Below are positions 52,375 through 60,811 of a stretch of DNA of 64,000 nt, one piece after another; position 1 is the stretch's first letter, and each line of letters starts with the position of its first letter. The notes beneath the pieces were generated by a model. That model saw only the letters and a program-made list of their open reading frames with translations. It made no database searches and was not told the DNA's origin. Source of the stretch: DATBJJ01 sp036556425 (GTDB taxonomy: Bacteria; Acidobacteriota; Vicinamibacteria; Vicinamibacterales; 2-12-FULL-66-21); contig DATBJJ010000051.1 of NCBI GenBank assembly GCA_036556425.1, positions 1 through 64,000 on the forward strand. Reading direction: 5' to 3'. The position numbers were made by a program, and so were the translations under genes.

Positions 52375-52395
52375 GATGTGCGAAGATTCAGCGCT

Positions 52396-53385
52396 ATGAA
52401 GACATCCAAGTGTATCGCCTTGATTGGCTTCAGCCTTCTTTGCCTGTGTGCCGCTCGTCCGGCGCTGGCGCAAGCCGAAATCAGAATCGGGATCATCGGC
52501 ACCGACACGTCGCACGTGACGGCGTTCACGAAGCTGCTCAACGACAAGAGCGATCCCAATCACGTGCCTGGCGCGCGCGTGGTGGCGGCGTTCAAGGGCG
52601 GCAGTCCCGACGTCGAGTCGAGCCGGACGCGCGTGGACAAGTTCGCCGCGGAGCTGAAGGACAAGTGGGGCGTCGAGTTCGTCGACTCGATCGACGCGCT
52701 GTGCGCCAAGGTGGACGCCGTCCTCCTCGAGAGCGTCGACGGCCGTCCGCATCTCGAGCAGGTGCATCCCGTCTTCAAGGCGAAGAAGCGCGTCTTCATC
52801 GACAAGCCGTTGACGGCGAGCTATGCCGACGCGCGGGAGATTGCGCGCCTCTCGCGCGAATCAGGCGTGCCGTTCTTCAGCTCGTCGAGCCTGCGATACG
52901 TGCCGGACGTGCAAGCCGTCAAGAACAGCGACAAGCACGGCGGGATTCGCGGCGCGTTCACGTTCGGCCCGGAGAACCTCGAGCCGCATCATCCGGATCT
53001 TTTCTGGTACGGCATTCACGCCGTCGAGATGCTCTACACGCTCCTCGGCCCCGGCTGCGAACAGGTGATGCGAATGAAGACCGACATCGGCGACACGGTC
53101 GTCTGTAAGTGGAAGGACGGCCGGATCGGGACGATGCGCGGGTTGATTCAGGGCAAGCAGGATTACGGCGCCGTCGCGTTCGGCGCGAACGCGGTGCTCA
53201 CGACGCCGGTCCCCATGAAGAGCGACTACCGAGGTCTGCTCGTCGAGATCGTGAAGTTCTTCCAGACGGGCGTGTCACCGGTCCCGCCGGATGAGATGTT
53301 GGAGATTATTGCGTTCATGGAAGCCGCCGAGTTGAGCAAGAACCGCAAGGGCGCCGCCGTCCAACTGTCAGAGGTCCAGCGTTAA
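52396..53385 (+). CDS. Exported Gfo/Idh/MocA-like protein with DKP motif
   Basis: A 329-residue short member of the Gfo/Idh/MocA family with a Sec signal peptide (IALIGFSLLCLCAARPALAQ). The dinucleotide loop is atypical (IRIGIIGTDTSHV) and the EKP motif is DKP at 136-138 (KRVFIDKPLT). The C-terminal domain is reduced. It may bind a sugar or cofactor without the classical dehydrogenase reaction. No Shine-Dalgarno precedes the ATG; AAGATT lies 7 nt upstream. A repeat array begins at its stop codon. Confidence 0.85.
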   Translation: MKTSKCIALIGFSLLCLCAARPALAQAEIRIGIIGTDTSHVTAFTKLLNDKSDPNHVPGARVVAAFKGGSPDVESSRTRVDKFAAELKDKWGVEFVDSIDALCAKVDAVLLESVDGRPHLEQVHPVFKAKKRVFIDKPLTASYADAREIARLSRESGVPFFSSSSLRYVPDVQAVKNSDKHGGIRGAFTFGPENLEPHHPDLFWYGIHAVEMLYTLLGPGCEQVMRMKTDIGDTVVCKWKDGRIGTMRGLIQGKQDYGAVAFGANAVLTTPVPMKSDYRGLLVEIVKFFQTGVSPVPPDEMLEIIAFMEAAELSKNRKGAAVQLSEVQR

Positions 53386-53494
53386 GGGCGGGGAAGGGCG
53401 GGGAAGGGCGGGGAAGGGCGGGGAAGGGCGGGGAAGGGCGGGGAAGGGCGGGGACACCCAAGGTTGGGTGTCCCGATTGGGTGTCCCCGCCCTT
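53384..53494. repeat. 10-bp G-rich tandem array ending in an 18-bp inverted repeat
   Basis: Seven copies of AAGGGCGGGG with a 10-bp period (53384-53453) are followed by an inverted repeat AAGGGCGGGGACACCCAA (53444-53461) / TTGGGTGTCCCCGCCCTT (53477-53494), with an extra right arm TTGGGTGTCCC at 53464-53474. It overlaps the stop codons of both convergent genes. It could form hairpins and G-quadruplexes and may act as a terminator. Confidence 0.85.
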
Positions 53495-55922
53495 ACTCCG
53501 CCCTCAACGCGACCATCGGATCGATCCGCGAGGCGCGGCGCGCGGGCAAGTAGCCGGCGACGCACGCCACGATCGTCAGGATCACCAGCATCCCGAGGAA
53601 CGTCCAGGGATCGCGTGGAGTGACGCCGAACAACAAACCGCTGGCGCCCCTCGCGACGGCCCACGCCGCCGCGCCGCCGACCACCATCCCGATCGCGGCG
53701 AGCCAGAGCGTCTGCCCGATGATGCCGCGCTGCACGTCCCTCGACGACGCGCCCAGCGCCATGCGGATCCCGATCTCCTGCGTCCGCTGATTCACCGAGT
53801 ACGAGATCAACGCGTAGATTCCGAGCGACGCGAGCACCAGCGCGAACCCGGCGAAGGCGCCGAGGAGCAGCACGAGAAAACGGCGCGGCGAAACGGACTT
53901 GTCGACGATCTGCTGCAGCGTGCGGAAATCGTTGGACGGCAGATTCGCGGCAATCGGCTTGAGCGCCGCCCGGATCGTCCCCGCGAGATGCGACGGCGGA
54001 AGCGTCGACCGGACGACGAGATCCGCCGATGGCTGATCGCCGCACTGGCGCATCGGAATGTACATCTCGTTTCCGGATTCCTGCTCCAGCGCGAGGTGTC
54101 GCACGTCGCCGATGACGCCGACGACGCGCCGCTCCTTGGCGCACCCGCCGAGGATGTACTTGCCGATCGGATCCTGTCCCGGCCACAGGGACCGCGCCAT
54201 CGTCTCGTTCACGACAATCACCGGCTCGGTCGTCGCCGTATCGCTCGGAAGGATGTCGCGACCCGCGCGCAGCGGGATGCCCATCGCCGCGCGATAACCG
54301 TCGCTGACGATGCGCGGGAATGCCAACGGATATCGGCCGCGCTCGTACGTCACGCCTTTGGCGCCGGCGCCCCATGTCCGATTGCGGCCGAGCGGCAGCG
54401 CGTCCGTGATTCCAGCGGCCTCGACGCCCGGAATCTCCCGCACGCGGCGAAGCACTTCGTCGAAGTACGCCGACCGCTGCTCGCGCGCGCTATACGCGAC
54501 GCTCGTCGGATCGACGCGGATCGTCGACGCCCGCGCCGAATCGAAGCCCATGTCGACGTCGAGGACGTGGATCAAGCTGCGAATCAGCAGGCCGGCGCCG
54601 ACGAGCAGGACGCACGCGAACGCGACCTCCGACACGACGAGCGCGTTGCGCACCCACAGCCTGCTGCGGCTTTCGGTCGATCCGCGCGCGGCGTCGTTGA
54701 GCGCCCTCGTGATCGCGCCGCCGCGTGCCTGGAGCGCCGGCGCGAGACCGAAGACGATTCCGGTCGCGATCGCGATGGCGAGCGTGAAGCCGAGCGCCGT
54801 CATGTCGGTCCGAACCTCGCGCAGCAGCGGAATGCCAATCGCGTCGAGCCTCGCGAGCGCGCGCGTGCCGACCATCGCGAGCGCGAAGCCTAACAGCGCA
54901 CCGGTGCACGACAGCACGATCCCTTCCGTGAGCATCTGAGCCGCGAGCCGGCGGCGGCCCGCGCCGAGCGCGGTGCGGATCGCAATCTCCTTCTGACGCG
55001 ACGCGGTCCGCGCGAGCAGCAGGTTCGAGAGGTTCGCGCACACGATCAGCATGACCATGCCGACGGCGCCCGCGAGCACCCACACCGCGAGCCGGATGCG
55101 GCCGCTCACCTGCTCGGCGAGCGGCTTCACGTTTCCTTGAAAGCCGTTGCGGTCGGAGCGGTGCTCCTCGGTGAGCTGGGTGGCGATCGTCCTCACTTCC
55201 GCGCGTGCCTGATCGACGGAGGCGCCCGGCTCGAGCCTGCCGATCATCGCCATCGTGTTGCCCCACCGGTTCGTCTCCGGCGTCAGCGGGAACGGAAAGT
55301 AGAGGTCGAAGTGGCCGCCGGGTGCGAACACGGTGGCGAAATCGAACGATGCGGGAAGCACGCCGACGACGGTATGCGCCTCGTCGTTCAGCACGAGCGC
55401 GGATCCTACGATGTTGGGATCGGCGTTGAACCGGCGCTGCCACAGCCCATACCCGAGCATGACGGCTTTCGGTCCGTTCCACGCGCACTCCTGCGCGTTG
55501 AACACGCGGCCGAGGTGCGGCTTCACGCCGAGCACGTCGAAGAAGTTGTCGGACACCGGCACGCCGCTGAGACGTTCGGGCTCCCCTTTGCCGCTCAGCA
55601 GGTTGTCGCCCACGCCATAGAAGGCGAAGTAGCCGGCGACCGCGGACATCGACTGCGTCCGCTCGCGAAGATCCAGCATGTGCCCGACCTGCGTCGTCTG
55701 GCCGGACAGGCCGGCCGTGTCGCGATTCGCAATCCACACGAGCTGCTGCGGGGCGGCGAACGGCAGCGGCCGCAGGAGCAGCGTGTTGACGACGCTGAAG
55801 ACGGTCGCGCTGGCGCCGATGCCGAGGCCGGCGATCAGAATCGCGAAGGTCGTGAAGCCGGTGTCTCGCCGAAGCGTGCGAAACGTGTAGCGGAGATCTT
55901 GCTGCAGATCGTCGAAGGCCAT
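53493..55922 (-). CDS. ADOP-like MacB/FtsX permease without the N-terminal extension
   Basis: An 809-residue permease with two FtsX/MacB units. It starts directly at the pre-TM region (MAFDDLQQDLRYTFRTLRRD), so it lacks the helical ADOP extension of the other two. FtsX signatures are ASRQKEIAIRTALGAGRRRL and NQRTQEIGIRMALGASSRDV, ending DPMVALRAE. No PadR gene or ATPase gene is adjacent. It sits 34 bp downstream of the amidohydrolase gene, apparently as the last gene of that operon. AAGGG lies 7 nt before the ATG. Confidence 0.92.
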   Translation of the reverse strand: MAFDDLQQDLRYTFRTLRRDTGFTTFAILIAGLGIGASATVFSVVNTLLLRPLPFAAPQQLVWIANRDTAGLSGQTTQVGHMLDLRERTQSMSAVAGYFAFYGVGDNLLSGKGEPERLSGVPVSDNFFDVLGVKPHLGRVFNAQECAWNGPKAVMLGYGLWQRRFNADPNIVGSALVLNDEAHTVVGVLPASFDFATVFAPGGHFDLYFPFPLTPETNRWGNTMAMIGRLEPGASVDQARAEVRTIATQLTEEHRSDRNGFQGNVKPLAEQVSGRIRLAVWVLAGAVGMVMLIVCANLSNLLLARTASRQKEIAIRTALGAGRRRLAAQMLTEGIVLSCTGALLGFALAMVGTRALARLDAIGIPLLREVRTDMTALGFTLAIAIATGIVFGLAPALQARGGAITRALNDAARGSTESRSRLWVRNALVVSEVAFACVLLVGAGLLIRSLIHVLDVDMGFDSARASTIRVDPTSVAYSAREQRSAYFDEVLRRVREIPGVEAAGITDALPLGRNRTWGAGAKGVTYERGRYPLAFPRIVSDGYRAAMGIPLRAGRDILPSDTATTEPVIVVNETMARSLWPGQDPIGKYILGGCAKERRVVGVIGDVRHLALEQESGNEMYIPMRQCGDQPSADLVVRSTLPPSHLAGTIRAALKPIAANLPSNDFRTLQQIVDKSVSPRRFLVLLLGAFAGFALVLASLGIYALISYSVNQRTQEIGIRMALGASSRDVQRGIIGQTLWLAAIGMVVGGAAAWAVARGASGLLFGVTPRDPWTFLGMLVILTIVACVAGYLPARRASRIDPMVALRAE

Positions 55923-55956
55923 AGTGTCCCTTAGACGGAGGCGGCGCGCGGTTCGT

Positions 55957-57675
55957 TTAACTCCGGGAGAACACGACGCGGCCGGCGATGACGGTCACGA
56001 GCGGCCGCAGCGCGCGAAGCCGATCGTCGCTGCAGGTCAGTAGATCATCGTCCAGGAGAACGAAGTCGCCGAGCTTGCCGGTTTCAATAGAGCCGCGGCT
56101 CGTTTCGTCGAAGCTGAATCGCGCCGCAAGGCGCGTCATCATCGCCAACGCGTCCTGACGCGAGACCGCTTCGGCGCCGCTGACGATGCGGCCTGATTCG
56201 GTTCGCCGCGTCGACGCGGCATAGATCGTCAGCAATGGATTGAACGGATTCATCGCGTCGTTCGGATCCAATCCGAACATGTGATCCGTGTTGATGGCGA
56301 CCTGAACGCCGGCATCGCGCAACGTGCGCAGGCCGATGAAATGCGCGAGGCGCTCGCGGCCAAGCGCATCCGACAGCGCATCCGCATCCTTGTAGTACCA
56401 CGCCGGCTGCGTGTCGACGAGGACGTGCAGCCGCGCGGCGCGCGCCGCCGCCTCTTTGTTGACGAAGTATCCGTGGATGACCGTGTGGCGACGGTCCGCG
56501 GCTGGCTGATCCTTCTGCGCGGCCTCGATCGCGTCCAGCACGACGTCGACGCCCGCGTCGCCCGTCACGTGCGCAACCATCTGCCACCCGTGGCGGTGGC
56601 CGATCGCGAAGGCCGACGCGATCTGCTGCGGCGTGAGCGTGAGGAACCCGCGGTACTTGGGATCGTCGACGGCATACAACTGGCGCGCCGCAAGGCCGTA
56701 CGGCTCGCGCATGAACGACGTGCCGATCAGGATTCCGCCGTCGGCCACGATCTTGAGCGGGCCAACCTTCAGCCATTCGTCGCCGCTGCCGAATCGGAAC
56801 GGCAGACCGCTGATGAAGCGCTCGACTTCCGCTGAATCGTCCGCGCGCGGGATCCGAATCGTCACCGTCGCCCTCACGCGCAAGCGGTCCGCGCGGCGCA
56901 GCGCTTCGTAAGTGTGATAGCCGTCGAGCGTCGCGCCTCGTTCGATCACGCTCGTGATCCCGGCGGCGAGGTATTGGCGATGCACCTGCTCGAGCAAATC
57001 GAGCGGCACCTTTGCAGCCGGCGGGCGGAAGCGATCGAGCAGGCGATCGACGTTTCGCAGGAGACCGGTCGGCTCGCCGGCGGCGTCCTTCACGATCGCG
57101 CCGCCCGGTGGATCCGCCGTCTCGCGTCCGATGCCCGCCGCTCGCAGCGCGGCGGTGTTGAGGACGAACGCGTAGGCGCCGTCGACGGCGACGGGATGCT
57201 GCGGCGCCGCGGCGTCCAATTCCTTGCGCGTTGGAAAGCGATGCTCGCCGAACCGTGTTGGGAACACGCGCGGCGTCCAGATCCACGCGTCCTTCGACCT
57301 TTTTTGTGTCTCGGCGCGAATCCAGTCCTGCAGCGCGTCGATCGAGCGAAGGTTCCTGAACGGCTGCGTGGCTTCCGCTTCCGCAACGCCGAGCGCGTGC
57401 ACGTGCGTGTCGATGAAGCCGGGAACTGCAGTCCTCCCGCGGCCGTCGATCACGCGCGTCTTCGGTCCGATATAGCGCAGCACGTCTTCGTTCGATCCGA
57501 CCGCGATGAACCGCCCGTCGCGAATGGCAAGCGCGCTGGCCGTGCTGAACCGCTCGTCGACCGTCACGACCTTCGCGTCTCGAAGTACGAGATCCGCGGC
57601 GGCCGGATCCTGCGTCCTCAGCACGGATCCAACTGCCGTCACGAACGCGAGGACGATTGCAGCGCGTCTCAGCAT
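55957..57675 (-). CDS. Amidohydrolase family protein (YtcJ-like)
   Basis: A 572-residue exported amidohydrolase of the YtcJ/N-substituted formamide deformylase type. A signal segment (AAIVLAFVTAVGSVLRTQ) precedes the small beta domain. The metal motif is PGFIDTHVHALGVAE, with later His in MVAHVTGDAG and TVIHGYF and the Asp-containing VAINTDHMFG, then GKLGDFVLLDDDLL. The ATG at 57675 overlaps the end of the DHDPS-like gene by 7 bp and has GAGGAG upstream within it. The substrate is unknown. Confidence 0.88.
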   Translation of the reverse strand: MLRRAAIVLAFVTAVGSVLRTQDPAAADLVLRDAKVVTVDERFSTASALAIRDGRFIAVGSNEDVLRYIGPKTRVIDGRGRTAVPGFIDTHVHALGVAEAEATQPFRNLRSIDALQDWIRAETQKRSKDAWIWTPRVFPTRFGEHRFPTRKELDAAAPQHPVAVDGAYAFVLNTAALRAAGIGRETADPPGGAIVKDAAGEPTGLLRNVDRLLDRFRPPAAKVPLDLLEQVHRQYLAAGITSVIERGATLDGYHTYEALRRADRLRVRATVTIRIPRADDSAEVERFISGLPFRFGSGDEWLKVGPLKIVADGGILIGTSFMREPYGLAARQLYAVDDPKYRGFLTLTPQQIASAFAIGHRHGWQMVAHVTGDAGVDVVLDAIEAAQKDQPAADRRHTVIHGYFVNKEAAARAARLHVLVDTQPAWYYKDADALSDALGRERLAHFIGLRTLRDAGVQVAINTDHMFGLDPNDAMNPFNPLLTIYAASTRRTESGRIVSGAEAVSRQDALAMMTRLAARFSFDETSRGSIETGKLGDFVLLDDDLLTCSDDRLRALRPLVTVIAGRVVFSRS

Positions 57676-58739
57676 GACATCCACTCCTCGAGGTTCGCCG
57701 CGACGAAGTCGTCGTCCGCCAGATGCGGGTACGCGCGGCACACGCGATCGATTTCCTCGGCCTGGCCGGCGCTGAGCGTCTCGTGCGGATCCAGGCATCG
57801 CGCGCTCGACAGCAGCCCCTGTCGCCGCAGCACTTCCTGAATGCCCGCGATGCAGCCGGCAAACCCGTGCGCCGCGTCGAAGAACGCGCTGTTCGCGTCC
57901 GTCACTTCGACGCCTCGTCCAAGCAGCGCGGCCGGGACCTGCTCGGCGTCACCGGCCACATGGCACTCGTTTAGAAGCGCCACGGCGCCGCGCGTCCACA
58001 CGGCCCAATGCCCCAACAACCCGCCGACGATCCGCCGCTCGACGATCACGCCGTCGCGCTCGAATCGAAATGTCGTCACGAGATCGCTCACGATCGCATC
58101 GTCATTGCCGGTGTAGAGCGCGATGTCGTCGCGGCGCGCATCGATCACGGCGCGGACGACGTCGAGCGTCTGATAGCGATTGAATGGCGCGATCTTTATC
58201 GCGATCACGTTCGGGATCTCGGCAAAGCGGCGCCAGAAGGCGTACGAGAGCACGCGTCCGCCGACGGATGGCTGTAGGTAGAAGCCGACGACCGGCATAC
58301 GCGCGGCAATCGCCTCGCAGTGCGCGATCACCGTCGCGTCGTCCGCGCTCTTGAACGCCGCGAGGCTGAGCAGCCCGGCGTGATAACCGAGGCGGACGAG
58401 GAGATCGGCTTCGCGGAGCGCCTGATCGGTCGTGCCGCAGATGCCGCCGATGCGGATCATCGGCTCGCGACCGCGCGCGTCGGCGCGATCCAATTCGTCG
58501 CGTGCGATCGAGAGCACCGGCTCGAAGAGGCCGACGCGAGGATCGCGGATGGCGAACTGGGTCGTGTGTACGCCGACGGCGACGCCGCCCGCGCCGGCGG
58601 CGGCGTAGTATCGCGTCAGCGCGCGCTGCCGCCGCTCGTCGAGCCGGCCGTCGGCGTCGAGCGCCAACGGATGCGCCGGAATCACGCGTCCGCGCGTGAG
58701 GGCGTCAAGGATGCGACTCAGACTTGACTCAGACTCCAC
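57669..58739 (-). CDS. Dihydrodipicolinate synthase/N-acetylneuraminate lyase family protein
   Basis: A 356-residue class I aldolase-type TIM barrel. GRVIPAHPLALDADGRLDER opens the barrel, YHAGLLSLAAFKSADD follows, and FAEIPNVIAIKIAPFNRYQT holds the candidate Schiff-base Lys (IAIKIAP). The usual catalytic Tyr segment is replaced by VVGFYLQPSVGG. It likely splits or forms a 2-keto acid in a catabolic pathway. The GTG start at 58739 and first eight codons (MESESSLS) fall inside an 11-bp repeat array; a GTG at 58685 (before IPAHP) is an alternative. It is the first gene of an operon with the amidohydrolase and permease. Confidence 0.87.
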   Translation of the reverse strand: MESESSLSRILDALTRGRVIPAHPLALDADGRLDERRQRALTRYYAAAGAGGVAVGVHTTQFAIRDPRVGLFEPVLSIARDELDRADARGREPMIRIGGICGTTDQALREADLLVRLGYHAGLLSLAAFKSADDATVIAHCEAIAARMPVVGFYLQPSVGGRVLSYAFWRRFAEIPNVIAIKIAPFNRYQTLDVVRAVIDARRDDIALYTGNDDAIVSDLVTTFRFERDGVIVERRIVGGLLGHWAVWTRGAVALLNECHVAGDAEQVPAALLGRGVEVTDANSAFFDAAHGFAGCIAGIQEVLRRQGLLSSARCLDPHETLSAGQAEEIDRVCRAYPHLADDDFVAANLEEWMSC

Positions 58740-58864
58740 TCAGACCCCACTCAGACTCGACTCAGACTCGATTTGGACCCGACTCAGACTCGGGCCTCCA
58801 CTCGGAACCCGAGTCTGAGTCGGGTCTGAGTCGGGTCTGAGTCGAGTCTGAGTCGAGTCTGAGT
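58716..58864. repeat. 11-bp tandem array arranged as a large inverted repeat
   Basis: Left arm: ACTCAGAC every 11 bp at 58716, 58727, 58738, 58749, 58760, (degenerate 58771) and 58782. Right arm: GTCTGAGT every 11 bp at 58813, 58824, 58835, 58846 and 58857. The inner 13-bp perfect hairpin is ACTCAGACTCGGG (58782-58794) / CCCGAGTCTGAGT (58808-58820). It fills the space between two minus-strand genes and includes the start of the DHDPS-like gene. Confidence 0.88.
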
Positions 58865-58871
58865 CCCCCCT

Positions 58872-59906
58872 TCAAAACCGACCGCTCCGCGATTCGAAGT
58901 GCGTCGGTTTCCCCAAACTCGCCCCGCCGCGCTGCGTCCAGTCGGCGGTCCACGCGAGCAAGCGCGCGGCATCCACCCGCGGCTCGCCGAAGAGCGCACG
59001 CGCGCGCGACGCGTTGCTCAGCAACGCGTCCGCCGCCTCGATCCCCGTGAAACTCACGTCGACGCCCATGAGCCGTGCGAGCTCCGCGGACGTCTGCCGC
59101 ACGCTCAACTCTTCAGCCCCCGCCACGTTCACGACAACCGGCGGCGACGCCGCGCGCGCGAGCGCCGCGAGCGCCATCGCGTTCGCATCCGCCTGCCAGA
59201 TGACGTTAAAGTACCCCATCGTCACATCGATTGGCTCGCCCCGTAGCACGCGCGCCGCGAGATCCGCGAGCACGCCATACCGCATCTCCGCCGCGTAATT
59301 CAGCCGCACGATTGCGACCCGGACCGCGTGCGCCCGACTAAAGTACTCGAACATCCGCTCGCGACCGAGACAGCTCATCGCGTACTCGCCGATCGGAGCC
59401 GGCGCGTCCTCTTCCCGCGATCCGCCGCGGCCCTTCGGCGTCAGACCGTAGACGTTCCCCGTCGAGAACGCGACGATTCGGCTCGCGCCGTACCGCCGGC
59501 AGACGAGAGCGGGTAGATACGTGTTCATCCCCCACGTGTACGACTCGTCGCCGGTCGAGCCGAACTTGCGACCCGCCATGAAGATGACGTTTGGCGCGTC
59601 GGGCAATCTCGACAGCGCTGCTTCGTCGAGAAGATCGCAGCGAACCGTCTCGATGCCGTGCTGCTCGAGCGCCCGCTGCTGGTCGGGCGACGAAAAGCGC
59701 GAGACGCCGATCACGCGGGCCGAGACGCCGGCCGCCTCGACCGCGCGCCGCGCCATGCGCGCAAGCGTCGGCCCCATCTTGCCGGCGACGCCCAGCACGA
59801 CGACGTCTCCGGCGACGCGCCGAATCGCGCCGACTGCCGCGGCGGATGGCTCGCTGAGCAGCTCCTCGAGATGTGTCTCGTCACGGATCGAAGTGGGCAG
59901 CTCCAC
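58872..59906 (-). CDS. NAD-dependent epimerase/dehydratase family protein
   Basis: A 344-residue extended SDR. The Rossmann motif is VVVLGVAGKMGPTLARM (GxxGxxG) and the Ser-containing strand is IVAFSTGNVYGLTPKG. The catalytic Tyr stands in GEYAMSCLGRERMFEYF, but the Lys of YxxxK is Cys here, so the mechanism may differ from classical sugar epimerases. The GTG start has no Shine-Dalgarno; TAATAG lies 6 nt upstream. It is divergent from the GNAT gene. Neighbouring aldolase, SDR and Gfo genes suggest sugar or sugar-acid catabolism. Confidence 0.85.
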   Translation of the reverse strand: MELPTSIRDETHLEELLSEPSAAAVGAIRRVAGDVVVLGVAGKMGPTLARMARRAVEAAGVSARVIGVSRFSSPDQQRALEQHGIETVRCDLLDEAALSRLPDAPNVIFMAGRKFGSTGDESYTWGMNTYLPALVCRRYGASRIVAFSTGNVYGLTPKGRGGSREEDAPAPIGEYAMSCLGRERMFEYFSRAHAVRVAIVRLNYAAEMRYGVLADLAARVLRGEPIDVTMGYFNVIWQADANAMALAALARAASPPVVVNVAGAEELSVRQTSAELARLMGVDVSFTGIEAADALLSNASRARALFGEPRVDAARLLAWTADWTQRGGASLGKPTHFESRSGRF

Positions 59907-59934
59907 GCGTGGCTATTATGATGCGTTCATCGCC

Positions 59935-60807
59935 GTGGTGATTCGAGAGATGACCGTCGCCGACATCCCCGCCGGGCTGGGCTTCTGCCGCGCGAGCGGC
60001 TGGAACCAGATCGATGGCGACTGGCGATATTTCCTGACGAGGGCTCCGCATGGCGCGCTGGCCGCGGTCGAGAACGATCAGGTGATTGGAACCGTCGCGA
60101 CACTGCCGTACGGTCCGTTCACGTGGATCTCCATGGTGCTGGTCCACCCCGCGGCTCGCCGCAGAGGCATCGGCACGATGCTTCTCGACCGAGGCCTCGC
60201 GCTGATCCCTGATGACGTTGCCGCTCGACTCGACGCGACGCCGGCCGGCGAGCTGCTCTACCGTCCGCGCGGCTTCGCGCCCGAGTACCGCCTCGCGCGG
60301 TGGTTTCTCGATCCGAAACGCGCTGCTCATGGTGATCGCGCCGATCGCGTGGCGTCCGGCTTCAGCCGGAAGACGACCGTGCGAAGGCTCGACCCTGCCG
60401 ACTGGCCGGCGATTGAACCGATCGACGCGCGCGCATTCGGCGCTTCGCGGATCGCGCTGCTCCGGCGGCTCGCGGTGGACGCGCCGGAGTACGCGTGGAT
60501 CGCGGAGCAGGACAGCCAGGTGCAGGGATATCTCGTCGGCCGCCACGGCCATCTGCGGGAGCACCTCGGTCCGCTGATCGCTGACTCGACCGACAGTGCG
60601 CGAGCGCTGCTCGACGCGTGCCTCGACGCACATCCGGACCGCACCGTCTTCCTCGATGCGCCGGACGATCAACGCGAGTGGACCTCGCTGCTCGCGGAAC
60701 GCGGATTCGCGATCGAGCGGCCGTTTCTGCGAATGTATCGCGGCCGGCTCGACGCCGCGGGACAGCCCTCGAGGATTTACGCTATCACTGGACCGGAATT
60801 CGGCTGA
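59935..60807 (+). CDS. Two-domain GNAT acetyltransferase
   Basis: A 290-residue protein with an N-terminal GNAT domain (about 5-120; acetyl-CoA loop ISMVLVHPAARRRGIGTMLL) and a C-terminal acetyltransferase-like domain (about 145-285; VRRLDPADWPAIEPIDARAF, AGQPSRIYAITGPEFG), as in the Acetyltransf_18 group. The linker RADRVASGFSRKTTVRR is encoded partly by a small hairpin repeat at 60352-60371. The start is one of two adjacent GTG codons (59935 or 59938); a seven-codon ATG frame from 59918 ends overlapping the second GTG. The acceptor is unknown. Confidence 0.85.
   Translation: MVIREMTVADIPAGLGFCRASGWNQIDGDWRYFLTRAPHGALAAVENDQVIGTVATLPYGPFTWISMVLVHPAARRRGIGTMLLDRGLALIPDDVAARLDATPAGELLYRPRGFAPEYRLARWFLDPKRAAHGDRADRVASGFSRKTTVRRLDPADWPAIEPIDARAFGASRIALLRRLAVDAPEYAWIAEQDSQVQGYLVGRHGHLREHLGPLIADSTDSARALLDACLDAHPDRTVFLDAPDDQREWTSLLAERGFAIERPFLRMYRGRLDAAGQPSRIYAITGPEFG
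60352..60371. repeat. REP-like hairpin element inside the GNAT coding region
   Basis: GCGTCCGGCTTCAGCCGGAA contains TCCGGC-ttca-GCCGGA, a 6-bp stem. It encodes VASGFSRK in the linker between the two acetyltransferase domains. A close relative stands outside genes at 63822-63840. Confidence 0.5.
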
Positions 60808-60811
60808 GTCG

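Noticed and set aside
53384..53454. CRISPR-like array
   Set aside because: The unit is only 10 bp with no spacers; it is a simple tandem repeat.
58716..58864. Inverted repeats of an insertion sequence or miniature transposon
   Set aside because: The arms are made of 11-bp tandem units around a 13-nt loop, with no transposase and no target-site duplication visible.
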